A stretch of 55,693 nucleotides of DNA from Candidatus Equicola stercoris (GCA_018065415.1 JAGHTI010000023.1:1-55693), one strand, 5' to 3'; shown: positions 46,924-55,462, counted from the first letter of the stretch. Translations and numbers: made by a program. Notes: generated from the letters alone by a model not told the origin.

Positions 46924-47787
46924 TTATTGATCTTCCAGTTCAACTTTTTCCAACATCTTCTCTACGTATGCAGGGAGTGCAAAACATCCGCAATGGAGAT
47001 TTGTAGTGTAATAGCGAGTTTCTATTTTCTTTGCAGTCCACCGTGCAACATCAATGTCATCTACAGGATGATACTTCTTTGAAGCAAAACCGAATAGCCA
47101 ATACCCAGAAGGGTATGTTGGAATATGTGCCTGATAGACACGGCTTATTGGAAAACTTTCCACTATACGCTTATGGGCTTTCTGCGTCTCAAGACGGTCG
47201 TCATCATAGAATGGCGACTGATGCTGATTGACCATTATGCCATCGTCTTTCAATGCCTTGTAACAAGAACCATAGAATTCACGGGAGAAGAGGCTCTCAC
47301 CAGGACCGTAGAAACCTGCAGAGTCAACGATGATGACATCGTATTCGCCCACGATGTGCCTGACAAATCGCAATGCGTTTTGGGAATATATCGTGACGCG
47401 AGGGTCGTCAAGTCCGCTTGCTGAAAACGGAAGAAACTTTTTCGCAGCCTCAACAACTCCGACATTCACTTCTACCATGTCAATACGCTCCACTTCTGGA
47501 TATTTCAGTAATTCACGCACAACACCACCGTCACCAGCACCAAATACTAGTACCTTGCGAGGATTGGGATGCACCGCCATCGGAATGTGAGTCATCATCT
47601 CATGATAGATGAACTCATCCTTCTCGGTCATAATGATGTAGCCATCAGCTGTGAGCACGCGACCATATTCAGGAGATTCGAAAATGTCAATACGATTGTG
47701 GTCGTTCTCCTCCGAGAAGATGTGCTTATCCACCTTTATTGAAAATTTCACATTCTCGGTGTGTAATTCTGAAAACCAAAATTCCAT
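46924..47787 (-). CDS. speE: SpeE-like aminopropyltransferase with altered active-site motif
   Basis: 287 residues with the spermidine-synthase fold: the N-terminal beta-sheet domain (IDIFESPEYGRVLTADGYI, TEKDEFIYHEMMTHIP), then VLVFGAGDGGVVRELLKYP and GESLFSREFY. Canonical enzymes have D-[ST]-[ST]-D-P before GPxESLF; here it reads DSAGFYGPGESLF, so the second Asp (amine-binding) and the Pro are lost while the first Asp remains. The usual E-I-D after motif I is E-V-N. Substrate specificity is therefore uncertain. No speD is in the window. It lies between speA and speB. Confidence 0.85.
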   Translation of the reverse strand: MEFWFSELHTENVKFSIKVDKHIFSEENDHNRIDIFESPEYGRVLTADGYIIMTEKDEFIYHEMMTHIPMAVHPNPRKVLVFGAGDGGVVRELLKYPEVERIDMVEVNVGVVEAAKKFLPFSASGLDDPRVTIYSQNALRFVRHIVGEYDVIIVDSAGFYGPGESLFSREFYGSCYKALKDDGIMVNQHQSPFYDDDRLETQKAHKRIVESFPISRVYQAHIPTYPSGYWLFGFASKKYHPVDDIDVARWTAKKIETRYYTTNLHCGCFALPAYVEKMLEKVELEDQ

Positions 47788-47805
47788 TTTTCAGTATCTT
47801 TATTT

Positions 47806-49266
47806 TTAATAAACGGTTGCTTCCTTTATGACGTTCAGTCTTTCAATCTTAGGGTCCTCAGGACCTGTCATCGAACATCCTTTCTCCTTTGCGTACATGA
47901 TGTAGTCGATGATTTCCTGAGTGATACGCTCTCCTGGGGCAAGGATAGGAATGCCCGGAGGATAACTCATCACGAACTCAGTACAGATTCTTCCCTCTGC
48001 CTCACGCAAAGGTATCATCTCTTCTTTCAGTGCATAAAATGCCTCTTGCGGACTCATCACAACCGAAGGGTTGATGTATTCATGGTCAAACATACCAGTA
48101 CGGTCGCGTTTGAAACGTCTGCGTATGTCGTATAGAGCACTCACAAGTCGTTCTATCTCCCTCATGCGGTCACCGATGGAGATGTATGCAAGTGTGTTGC
48201 CTATGTCACCGAGTTCCATCTGGATGTCATATTCGTCTCTCAACAGGTCATACACCTCAATACCTGCAAGCCCCACGTCAAGTGTGAATACTGTCAGCTT
48301 TGTCTTGTCAAAGTCGTATATGGAATCTCCGTTGATAAGTTCCGAACCGTATGCATAGAAGTCGCCAATCTTGTTTATTTCCGTTCTGGCATATTCTGCC
48401 ATCTCCACCACATTACGGAAAGCCTCCTTGCCGTGGAGGGAGAGGTTGCGTCGTGAGATGTCGAGTGAAGCGAGAAGCAGATAAGAAGCACTAGTGGTTT
48501 GGGTGAGGTTTATCACCTGTCTAACATAGCCGGCACCCACCGTTGCGTTTGTCAGCAGAATGCTGCTTTGGGTGAGGCTACCTCCCGATTTGTGCATTGA
48601 CACACAAGCCATGTCTGCACCTGCTGCCATGGCAGAGATAGGCATGTCTTCACCGAAATAGAAATGCGTACCATGAGCTTCATCCACAAGCACCAGCATG
48701 CCATGGGAATGGGCAAGTTCTACAATTTTCTTGAGATTGGAACAGATTCCGTAATAAGTAGGATTGTTCACAAGGATAGCTACAGCATCAGGATTTTCCT
48801 CAATAGCTTTTTCAATCTGTGAAATCTTCATCCCGAGAGCAATACCCAACCGATTGTCAACATCAGGATTGACGTAAATTGGAGTCGCCCCATTTATTAC
48901 AAGTGCATTGATAACACTTCTGTGTACGTTTCTTGGGAGAATGATTTTCTCTCCTTTCTTGGAAGCAGCAAGCACCATTGACTGTACAGCAGACGTGGTA
49001 CCGCCCACCATCAAAAAGGCATGGTCGGCTCCAAATGCTTCTGCAGCCAGTTCTTCAGACTCCCTTATCACCGAAACAGGATGACAGAGGTTATCCAAAG
49101 GCTTCATTGAGTTCACATCTAACTCAACACACTGTTTTCCAAGTAACTTTACCAATTCTGAATTTCCACGACCACGTTTGTGTCCTGGAACGTCAAAAGG
49201 AACAATGCGGTTCCTTCTAAACTCAACAAGTGCCTCATAGATAGGCGCGAAAGACTGATTACCCAA
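47806..49266 (-). CDS. speA: Biosynthetic arginine decarboxylase, fold-I (Bacillus SpeA type)
   Basis: 486 residues, Orn/Lys/Arg decarboxylase family of the aspartate-aminotransferase fold, short form like Bacillus SpeA (about 490 aa). FDVPGHKRGRGN at the N-terminus, LVDEAHGTHFYFG (PLP-binding Asp, stacking His) and ACVSMHKSGGSLTQSS (PLP Lys). Its place before a ureohydrolase fits arginine as substrate (agmatine product) better than lysine or ornithine. First gene of the operon, with a consensus promoter upstream. Confidence 0.9.
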   Translation of the reverse strand: MGNQSFAPIYEALVEFRRNRIVPFDVPGHKRGRGNSELVKLLGKQCVELDVNSMKPLDNLCHPVSVIRESEELAAEAFGADHAFLMVGGTTSAVQSMVLAASKKGEKIILPRNVHRSVINALVINGATPIYVNPDVDNRLGIALGMKISQIEKAIEENPDAVAILVNNPTYYGICSNLKKIVELAHSHGMLVLVDEAHGTHFYFGEDMPISAMAAGADMACVSMHKSGGSLTQSSILLTNATVGAGYVRQVINLTQTTSASYLLLASLDISRRNLSLHGKEAFRNVVEMAEYARTEINKIGDFYAYGSELINGDSIYDFDKTKLTVFTLDVGLAGIEVYDLLRDEYDIQMELGDIGNTLAYISIGDRMREIERLVSALYDIRRRFKRDRTGMFDHEYINPSVVMSPQEAFYALKEEMIPLREAEGRICTEFVMSYPPGIPILAPGERITQEIIDYIMYAKEKGCSMTGPEDPKIERLNVIKEATVY

Positions 49267-49307
49267 TTCCGATATTACTTATATTTGTTAGAGATTTTTT
49301 AAAGTTG

Positions 49308-49340
49308 CAAAATTAGTGCAAATCAAGGACAATGCCAAAA
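49308..49340 (-). promoter_or_regulatory. Promoter of the polyamine operon
   Basis: On the minus strand TTTTG (49336-49340), a 20-nt spacer and TAATTTTG (49308-49315), 42 nt upstream of the speA ATG. It is a clean match to the Bacteroidota consensus. Confidence 0.75.
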
Positions 49341-49439
49341 TAAATTTTTATTTATTTTCTTTTATTGCCATAACACGAGCAAAATTCATTCTGCTGAGAT
49401 GTTATGAAAATAAAAGTAAAAACATTGTTTTGTAGGCAT

Positions 49440-49460
49440 TGTCTTGATGTAGCCTAATTT
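49440..49460 (+). repeat. 21-bp direct repeat, copy 1
   Basis: TGTCTTGATGTAGCCTAATTT, identical to copy 2 at 49509-49529; the copies start 69 bp apart. Confidence 0.9.
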
Positions 49461-49508
49461 CGGCGCAGCCAAAGTTAGCGCAAACCGAGTGCAGACAGTT
49501 TTTGTTTC

Positions 49509-49529
49509 TGTCTTGATGTAGCCTAATTT
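49509..49529 (+). repeat. 21-bp direct repeat, copy 2
   Basis: Exact second copy of TGTCTTGATGTAGCCTAATTT; followed by AAGGATGTGCATCCTT, a small hairpin, instead of the CGGCGCAGCC that follows copy 1. Confidence 0.9.
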
Positions 49530-49674
49530 AAGGATGTGCATCCTTTCCTTCCTCCTCAATTCGGCAAAGTATAAACGAGTTTATCTCTGCTCTCATTTTG
49601 TCGTCAGTTAAGAATTTCATTCTTTTCTTCCTCCTCGTCTCAGCAAATCAAATAAATTTGTTTGCACTCCTCAT
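49530..49674 (+). repeat. Diverged tandem duplication of about 80 bp
   Basis: Unit 1 begins AAGGATGTGCATCCTTT and continues CCTTCCTCCTC...CGGCAAAGTATAAACGAGTTT...CTCTCATT. Unit 2 begins AAGAATTTCATTCTTTT and continues CTTCCTCCTC...CAGCAAATCAAATAAATTTG...CTCCTCATT. Each unit opens with a small palindrome and has a second A/T palindrome in its middle. Confidence 0.6.
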
Positions 49675-49700
49675 TACGGGGCAAGCCCTATTCGTCGCAA

Positions 49701-49724
49701 GCAGAGATAGGTTAACATCTCTGC
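49701..49724. repeat. Inverted repeat downstream of the Hsp70/SNF2 operon
   Basis: GCAGAGAT pairs perfectly with ATCTCTGC around AGGTTAAC. No T-run follows on either strand, so it is not a standard intrinsic terminator, but it lies where the minus-strand operon would end. Confidence 0.55.
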
Positions 49725-49757
49725 CGTCGTCAGTTCGACGCAGTCAAAATTAGTGCA

Positions 49758-50123
49758 TCAGTCATCTAAAGAATTACTTATATCATCCGCATCGAAGAAT
49801 GTGAATACATGCCCAAAGCAACCTACAGATACTGTCTTCGATTTTCCTTCGATACTTATTTCTCCAGTACTGAATACGAAATAGTTACGTACTCTCAATG
49901 TTGACTCCACCACTGTCGTGAGTAGTTTTGAGGCAATGGAGCCACCAAGCAATGACAGCCCAATCTCCAAATTAGAATCCCCAATATTTTCTGAAATCTC
50001 CTTGCTCATAGACGTGTTTATTTCGTCCATGATAGCATTTTGATGAGCCTCCTTATCTGGACAAGTAACAACCGCAACAAGTGCCACTGCCACAACAATC
50101 AGTAATAATGTTATCTTGCTGTT
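49758..50123 (-). CDS. Small membrane-anchored protein, possibly DUF4359
   Basis: 121 residues from ATG 50123 (MNSKITLLLIVVAVALVAVVTCPDKEAHQNAIMDEI); the longer ORF-track start adds ten residues. One N-terminal transmembrane or signal segment is followed by CPDKEAHQNAI, like the short motif opening DUF4359-type domains, and a C-terminal beta-hairpin part (NYFVFSTGEISIEGKSKTVSVGCFGHVFTF). No function known. It is 43 bp downstream of the Hsp70-like gene on the same strand and may belong to the same transcript. Confidence 0.6.
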   Translation of the reverse strand, partial: NSKITLLLIVVAVALVAVVTCPDKEAHQNAIMDEINTSMSKEISENIGDSNLEIGLSLLGGSIASKLLTTVVESTLRVRNYFVFSTGEISIEGKSKTVSVGCFGHVFTFFDADDISNSLDD

Positions 50124-50166
50124 CATTTTGTTTGTTGTTTTTAACTTGAACATGCTACAATTAAAA

Positions 50167-51522
50167 TTATTTCAATGCATCCCAATCGTCAGCATAGTTA
50201 AATGTTGAACAGTGGTTTCCTGATTGTGAATGTTGTTCTTCTGTTCCTCTAATACTTTCAAAGATGTCCCTAAAAGGTTTCATCTTGATATCATCATGCT
50301 CTGTACTAATAGCTAAACCATAAGCAGTTGAAAGAATTGGGCAAAGTCCTCTATCTATTATCTCTGCAATTTGTTCCATAGACTTTGTGTTCCATTCCTT
50401 TTCTGATATTTGTTTAATATCTCTATATCCATCGTATGTTTCTCGAAGTATTGGGAAGGTACTACCACCACCACAATAAACAAGAGGACGATTCTTTAAT
50501 GCGTCAAGTAGTCTGTCTTGGCGCAAACTTGTCTGACGCTTGAACTCTTGAGTCAATTTGTTTCGGATATTAAAGCAGACATTATTTATCTCATTTGTAA
50601 ACGTACTTCGTCTCTGATTATCTATCTCTGACTGATCCTTTACATTGGAATCATTATCCTGTCTTATTTTCTCGTCAGCATAGGTCAGATAATTCAGCCC
50701 TTTGCTCAAGGAGAAAAAATCATATACCTGTGGCACGCCGTTTTCAATCGTGAAGAAAGAAATATCAGTTGTACCTCCACCAATATCTACCATAAGGCTC
50801 ATACCTGTAGCTATCTTCTTTTGACTAATAAGTGGTTTAAGACATGCGTACGCTTCTGGAAACACAAGCAAACCATACTCTTCTTTTATGTCATTACTGT
50901 ATGCAACTAACTCAGTCTTTTCAACCAGTTGCTCATAACTTGCATCCAGAAACTTTTGTTTGTCGTTAGCAAAAACTTCCTCGACCAACTTATAAGCAGA
51001 CGCAATGATTCGAGTAGCTATTTGTTTTGCAGTAAATACATGACTACTATCTGTAGGGGCTCCCATTTGTATGGTAAAGTCCTGTCCAAATACGTCTTCC
51101 AAATCAAACAGAATGTAAGCGATATACCATACAGAGTAGTACATAGCCTGTTCCTGTGTCATGGATCTGTCTGGTGACGAAGTCCTGAATGCATCTTGTT
51201 TGAAGTATCGTATTATTTGACCATCAAAGTTTGCTGGCAGGTAACCATAAGAGAGTTTTTTGTCCTTACCAACTCCAATAATTGATGGTAAGGTATAGAA
51301 AGATTGATTGGCATCAGCCATAAACTTGACAAAAGTATAAGTGAGCTCCACACCACCTTTGCTTTCTATGCATACCTTGGTTTGGTGTGTACCAAAGTCA
51401 AGACCGACCGTTAACATCATTCCGTCTTGCTTAACAGAAGTCAGTTCACTTTTGTCAATGCCTCGGTTGCTATATTTAGAGTCTTTAGAGAAAATAGACT
51501 TTATGTAATTCTTAGCTTTCAT
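50167..51522 (-). CDS. Hsp70/actin-fold ATPase lacking a substrate-binding domain
   Basis: 451 residues. After a ~35-residue charged leader come the phosphate-1 loop LTVGLDFGTHQTKVCIE, phosphate-2 LMVDIGGGTTDISFF (~residue 245) and the adenosine motif VYCGGGSTFPIL (~residue 355). These define the Hsp70/actin/ParM superfamily. It ends soon after the nucleotide-binding domain, with no DnaK-type peptide-binding domain, so it is not a classical chaperone. It lies 4 bp downstream of the SNF2 gene, which strongly implies joint function. Closest relatives cannot be named by eye. Confidence 0.85.
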   Translation of the reverse strand: MKAKNYIKSIFSKDSKYSNRGIDKSELTSVKQDGMMLTVGLDFGTHQTKVCIESKGGVELTYTFVKFMADANQSFYTLPSIIGVGKDKKLSYGYLPANFDGQIIRYFKQDAFRTSSPDRSMTQEQAMYYSVWYIAYILFDLEDVFGQDFTIQMGAPTDSSHVFTAKQIATRIIASAYKLVEEVFANDKQKFLDASYEQLVEKTELVAYSNDIKEEYGLLVFPEAYACLKPLISQKKIATGMSLMVDIGGGTTDISFFTIENGVPQVYDFFSLSKGLNYLTYADEKIRQDNDSNVKDQSEIDNQRRSTFTNEINNVCFNIRNKLTQEFKRQTSLRQDRLLDALKNRPLVYCGGGSTFPILRETYDGYRDIKQISEKEWNTKSMEQIAEIIDRGLCPILSTAYGLAISTEHDDIKMKPFRDIFESIRGTEEQHSQSGNHCSTFNYADDWDALK

Positions 51523-51526
51523 CGTT

Positions 51527-54500
51527 CTATATGATATTAATAAGGTTTAGAGAAATGATGTCTTCCTTTATGTCAATATGAGAGGCCTCATTGATCTGAT
51601 CAAGCCTATCCTGTTTCTCCTTCTCGTATTGCTGAACACGTGCTTTGGCAAGACGAATAACACCTTGTAATTGCCTTACGCGTTTGTCATCTGATTCAAC
51701 AACCCACTCAATTTCGTTTTCCCAATCGCGGATATAACGCTTCTGGTTCTCCATAACTGAGGTATAGTACTCGTTTGTCTGCTGAATATTACGCTGACGG
51801 TCGCTCTCAACTTGGAGTTTCAATTCAGACAGTCTTTTGCTCTTTTCTTCACTAAGAGTTTCAGCAAAATCATAACGCATATCTTGAAGCATTTCGTTGT
51901 CTATGTCATCATTGCTGGCATTATGTTCTTTGCCCTCTGTCTGTGAACGTGAAAAAACATGGTCAACCAATTCTTCATCAGCAATCACTTCCTGCTTATT
52001 TACATCGTAAAGTAGAGGCAAGAGAGTTTCCGTATGCTTCATTACACCGAGCACCTTCCTGCTGATACTAATTTGGTATAGAGCCATATAATATGACTCA
52101 CCATTATGAAGTAATTTATCTTCATTCAGAGCATAGCAGAACGATGTCTTTGATTTGTCATTCTTTTGATCAAAATAATTAAGACAAGCCTGTATAATCG
52201 GATGATAGATATTTACGAACATCAATTTATTGTTGTCGTATGCCTTCTGTTGGTTGAATGTCATTCGGATATTCATCTGATCTTCTATCTCACGTTTGAA
52301 CTGACGGAAGTTTGCTGCATTCTCGTCACCTTCAGGTTGATATGAAGTCAGGAAGTTTTGCAATACCCTCGGATTACTCAATGGCAACTGCAATTCCCAG
52401 ATGTCTTGTTCAACCTCGACAAGAGAACAAGTGCTGAGCTCTTGTCTGATGATTGACTCTAAGTAGTTACGAAGTTCGATTTCAGTAACATAGGCATTGT
52501 TGTTTTGTATTCGATTGATCTCATCCTTGAAATATGCATCATTGGTAAGAGCATTGTCCAAGCCCTCTTCCAAATGTTGGATGCTTTCCTTCTCATGTGC
52601 AACTGCCAGTTCAATCTCTTTCAGCTTCTGCTCTTTCTCCTCATTAGTCAGGCGACTTGTGTAGAGCTCTTTTTCCAATTTGTTGTAAACATCTTGAATC
52701 GTCACACGTTTGCCATCTCGTTCCAATGGAGCATCAAGTATGGCTTCCATATCTCCAATGGTTCCACGGAAAATTCCGATTCTGTCAAGTAGTCGAATAT
52801 AAATGTCTTCCTGAATAGAATCAGCAACGATTATATTATAGATGTTGACCGTTGGCGATTTCTGACCGAAACGATCAATACGACCGATACGTTGCTCCAC
52901 AATCATAGGATTCCATGGCAAATCATAGTTTACCATAGAGTTACAAAACTGCATATCAAGACCTTCACTACCTACTTCCGAAGACAAAAGAATATGAGCA
53001 TCAGGATTATTCTTGAACTCATCCAATACATCTGCACGATTTTCTACCATACCATGTATCATCAGTGTTCCGAAACCACGTTTTTTGAATCGTATCTGTA
53101 GGTATTTCAATGTTTTACGGAACAGAGCGAATATCACAATCTTCTTGGTACCATACTTAAAGACTTCATCAATTATGCGCAGGAGTTCTTCAAACTTGGC
53201 ATCAGTATAATCTTTGTATTCGTCAATACCGGCATCAAGATTTTCTTCATCATTTAGATAAGCATAAACGCTACTTGCCACCTGACGTTTCTTCTGCACA
53301 AGACCTAATGAACCTCCTTGTGTGAGAACTTCCTCGCCCCAGTCATCCGTATATGAGTTGTCATCAATATACTGCTCAATGACAGAATCAAACTCTTCAC
53401 GCTCATTTTCTGTCAATGTAACCTTTCGCATATGAGGCTTTCTTTCTGCCTGAGACAAGTCAGTAGTCACTTCACGTTTTCTTGTACGTGAGAATACGCT
53501 GTTCATCATGCTCATAGAAGAAATCAGATACTGAAGCCTTGCTCGATTCTTCATGTTATCTTCTCCATGGAGCATATTCTGAATCTCCTGATACATGGCA
53601 TTTTTACCAAAAGCTTCACCTACAGTTGTCTGGCTAGAGAAAATCTCTACCTCATCAGAGAAGAATCGAGTGATAATAGTAGCTTCGTCAAGTGTCTTAG
53701 CTATAGTTTCCAAAGGCATATGATGGTTCAAATCCGTAAGAGCCTCCACGAACGGACGGTTCTCTTGCAGACGGTTGTCAAATATTTGATAGTTATAATA
53801 CCTCGTGTTATCAAGAAGATGAAGCAGGTTGTACAGATTCTCCGTACTGATCATGATTGGTGTAGCTGTTAGGAATACAGCAGCATTTGCCTGGCTCATT
53901 ATGATTTCCGCACCCTTATAAGTCTGCGTATCTTCATTACGCATCTTGTGGGCTTCATCGCAAAGAACCAAACTGAACTTGAAATCATTCTCCGAAAGAT
54001 AATCAACAATATTAGCCAAAGCATCTTTCTTTTTCTTATCCTCTTCTTCCTTCTTCTTTGCCTTCTTCATGCGTATCTTTTCATAATTAACGATAGCATG
54101 GATTGGAGTACGTGCCTCTTGCATGTCGGCAAGTAGGTCTTTTTGTTTCTCATATATCTTGAATGTCAATCCAAACTTGAAAGATAGCTCGTTTTTCCAT
54201 TTCCTCTGTAGCGACTTTGGGCAGACGATAAGTACATGATGAAGCTCACGTCTTGCTTTAAGTTCAAGCATAATATGACCAGCCTCGATAGTTTTACCAA
54301 GCCCCACTTCATCTGCAACCAAAAGTCTGCGGTTCGGAGAGTTCAAAAATTTCAGCAATGGCTTGAACTGATAAGCACGGAACAATGTTTTGGAAGCCTT
54401 CAGAGAAGATATGGTACTATTGTTTGAACTTTTTATCTTGAAGGTTGTATTTATCTTCGAGTACTCTGAATAGGAACCAAAGATACCACTCATACACCTT

Positions 54501-54682
54501 GCGTATGGGTCAGATATATCACAGTCGGGCAATAGATTAACTTCCAATTCGTCAGTTGTTCCAATTTCCCAACTAACTTTGTAGAGTTGACGCCCTCTTC
54601 GAGCAGGCATGACTTCAATGATAGTGCCATGTCTTTTTGAGTTAACTTTTATTACTTTATTGCCTATGTTGTACTTAGCCAT
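51527..54682 (-). CDS. RapA-like SNF2-family helicase
   Basis: 1,051 residues from ATG 54682 (MAKYNIGNKVIKVNS); the ORF-track start at 54832 lies upstream of the promoter. Residues ~1-65 form a small KOW/Tudor-like beta domain (GTIIEVMPARRGRQLYKVSWE). The SNF2 core has LLVADEVGLGKTIEAGH (motif I), LVLCDEAHKM (II), VFLTATPI (III), GSEGLDMQFCNSMVNYDLPWNP (V) and EQRIGRIDRFGQKSP (VI). A ~450-residue C-terminal region with long coiled coils follows (~960-1040). It resembles RapA/HepA and the SNF2 helicases of defence systems. No nuclease or methylase domain is visible. A consensus promoter precedes it. Confidence 0.9.
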   Translation of the reverse strand: MAKYNIGNKVIKVNSKRHGTIIEVMPARRGRQLYKVSWEIGTTDELEVNLLPDCDISDPYARCMSGIFGSYSEYSKINTTFKIKSSNNSTISSLKASKTLFRAYQFKPLLKFLNSPNRRLLVADEVGLGKTIEAGHIMLELKARRELHHVLIVCPKSLQRKWKNELSFKFGLTFKIYEKQKDLLADMQEARTPIHAIVNYEKIRMKKAKKKEEEDKKKKDALANIVDYLSENDFKFSLVLCDEAHKMRNEDTQTYKGAEIIMSQANAAVFLTATPIMISTENLYNLLHLLDNTRYYNYQIFDNRLQENRPFVEALTDLNHHMPLETIAKTLDEATIITRFFSDEVEIFSSQTTVGEAFGKNAMYQEIQNMLHGEDNMKNRARLQYLISSMSMMNSVFSRTRKREVTTDLSQAERKPHMRKVTLTENEREEFDSVIEQYIDDNSYTDDWGEEVLTQGGSLGLVQKKRQVASSVYAYLNDEENLDAGIDEYKDYTDAKFEELLRIIDEVFKYGTKKIVIFALFRKTLKYLQIRFKKRGFGTLMIHGMVENRADVLDEFKNNPDAHILLSSEVGSEGLDMQFCNSMVNYDLPWNPMIVEQRIGRIDRFGQKSPTVNIYNIIVADSIQEDIYIRLLDRIGIFRGTIGDMEAILDAPLERDGKRVTIQDVYNKLEKELYTSRLTNEEKEQKLKEIELAVAHEKESIQHLEEGLDNALTNDAYFKDEINRIQNNNAYVTEIELRNYLESIIRQELSTCSLVEVEQDIWELQLPLSNPRVLQNFLTSYQPEGDENAANFRQFKREIEDQMNIRMTFNQQKAYDNNKLMFVNIYHPIIQACLNYFDQKNDKSKTSFCYALNEDKLLHNGESYYMALYQISISRKVLGVMKHTETLLPLLYDVNKQEVIADEELVDHVFSRSQTEGKEHNASNDDIDNEMLQDMRYDFAETLSEEKSKRLSELKLQVESDRQRNIQQTNEYYTSVMENQKRYIRDWENEIEWVVESDDKRVRQLQGVIRLAKARVQQYEKEKQDRLDQINEASHIDIKEDIISLNLINII

Positions 54683-54697
54683 AATCTTGATTTGTCG

Positions 54698-54727
54698 CAA
54701 AGTTAAATTCGCGGATTCAGCTAGCAA
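54698..54727 (-). promoter_or_regulatory. Promoter of the SNF2-Hsp70 operon
   Basis: On the minus strand TTG (54725-54727), a 19-nt spacer and TAACTTTG (54698-54705), 15 nt before the ATG. It predicts a very short leader of about 8-10 nt and fixes the start at 54682. Confidence 0.75.
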
Positions 54728-54876
54728 GTGCAAATTTACAACATCATTTCGTAAAAGCACTTCTCTTAGGGTTGAAATGTTACAAAAGTACAAATTATTT
54801 CCCAAAAACAAAAAACTCTCAAGAAAAATCAAATTTTAAACTGTGATACCATTATGGTTTTTTTCTCGTGGTTTTC

Positions 54877-54907
54877 TTGACAATTCCGAAAAACTTTCGT
54901 ATCTTTG
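54877..54907 (+). promoter_or_regulatory. Promoter of the HU-like gene
   Basis: TTG (54877-54879), a 20-nt spacer and TATCTTTG (54900-54907), 55 nt before ATG 54963. It overlaps the 5' part of the long ORF-track reading frame, which supports the downstream start. Confidence 0.8.
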
Positions 54908-54962
54908 GAAAAGTTTTAGAGAACACAAAAAGGTATTAATTTTTAACTTATTTTTTTATACT

Positions 54963-55385
54963 ATGAACTATGTAAAAGTACTTACTAAAAACCCACGCGA
55001 CCCTGAGGACAAACGATATTTTGCAAAATTTCAGAGCAAGGGAACTCTAAAATTAGAGTCAGACAGCGACAGAAACGCTTTGCTGGGGGCAAAATTTGGA
55101 AGTGACCGCGGACATCTTATTGAGGTTGCGGATTATCTTGCCAACAGAGTAAAAGACTTGCTTGAACAAGGTCACGAAGTTGATTTGGGCTCATTGGGAA
55201 AATTCTCGCCTTCAATACATAGCGAAGGTCAGGATGTTAAAGAACCTTACCTTTTCGACCCTAACCGTCAGATAAAAAAGGTTACCGTAAGATGGACACC
55301 GAGCAGACTCCTCAGGACTCTTGACAAAAATCACATCCATTTTAAGGTTGTGAACAAACGCAGAATTGATGAACAAGAGGAATAA
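54963..55385 (+). CDS. HU-related histone-like DNA-binding protein
   Basis: 140 residues from ATG 54963 (MNYVKVLTKNPRDPEDKRYFAKFQ). The HU/IHF fold is recognisable: ALLGAKFGSDRGHLIEVADYLANRVKDLLEQGHEVDLGSLGKFSPSI, with the GxLGxF turn before the beta-arm. It lacks the usual RxxxNPxTG arm tip and has a longer, basic C-terminus (KVVNKRRIDEQEE). It fits the Bacteroidota HU-related family. A nucleoid or regulatory role is inferred. Confidence 0.88.
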   Translation: MNYVKVLTKNPRDPEDKRYFAKFQSKGTLKLESDSDRNALLGAKFGSDRGHLIEVADYLANRVKDLLEQGHEVDLGSLGKFSPSIHSEGQDVKEPYLFDPNRQIKKVTVRWTPSRLLRTLDKNHIHFKVVNKRRIDEQEE

Positions 55386-55462
55386 CCGACAATCCTCTTG
55401 CCTGTTGCAATCGCTGAGGTCAGACAAAGCAATCTGACGAGGTAATAAAAACTATGTTAAAC

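Larger units (their letters stand above)
49341..49757. other. Repeat-rich intergenic region without a gene
   Basis: This gap upstream of speA has no convincing ORF in any frame. It holds two perfect 21-bp direct repeats, a diverged ~80-bp tandem duplication, a perfect 8-bp-stem inverted repeat, and two further copies (49470-49482 and 49745-49757) of the CAAARTTAGYGCA sequence that contains the speA -7 element. Confidence 0.75.

Noticed and set aside
49341-49757. Insertion sequence remnant
   Set aside because: No transposase fragment in any frame and no terminal inverted repeats with target duplication; only short repeats are visible.
54683-54832. 50-residue N-terminal extension on the SNF2 helicase
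   Set aside because: The consensus promoter lies inside it, and MAKYNIGNKV begins the conserved beta domain.
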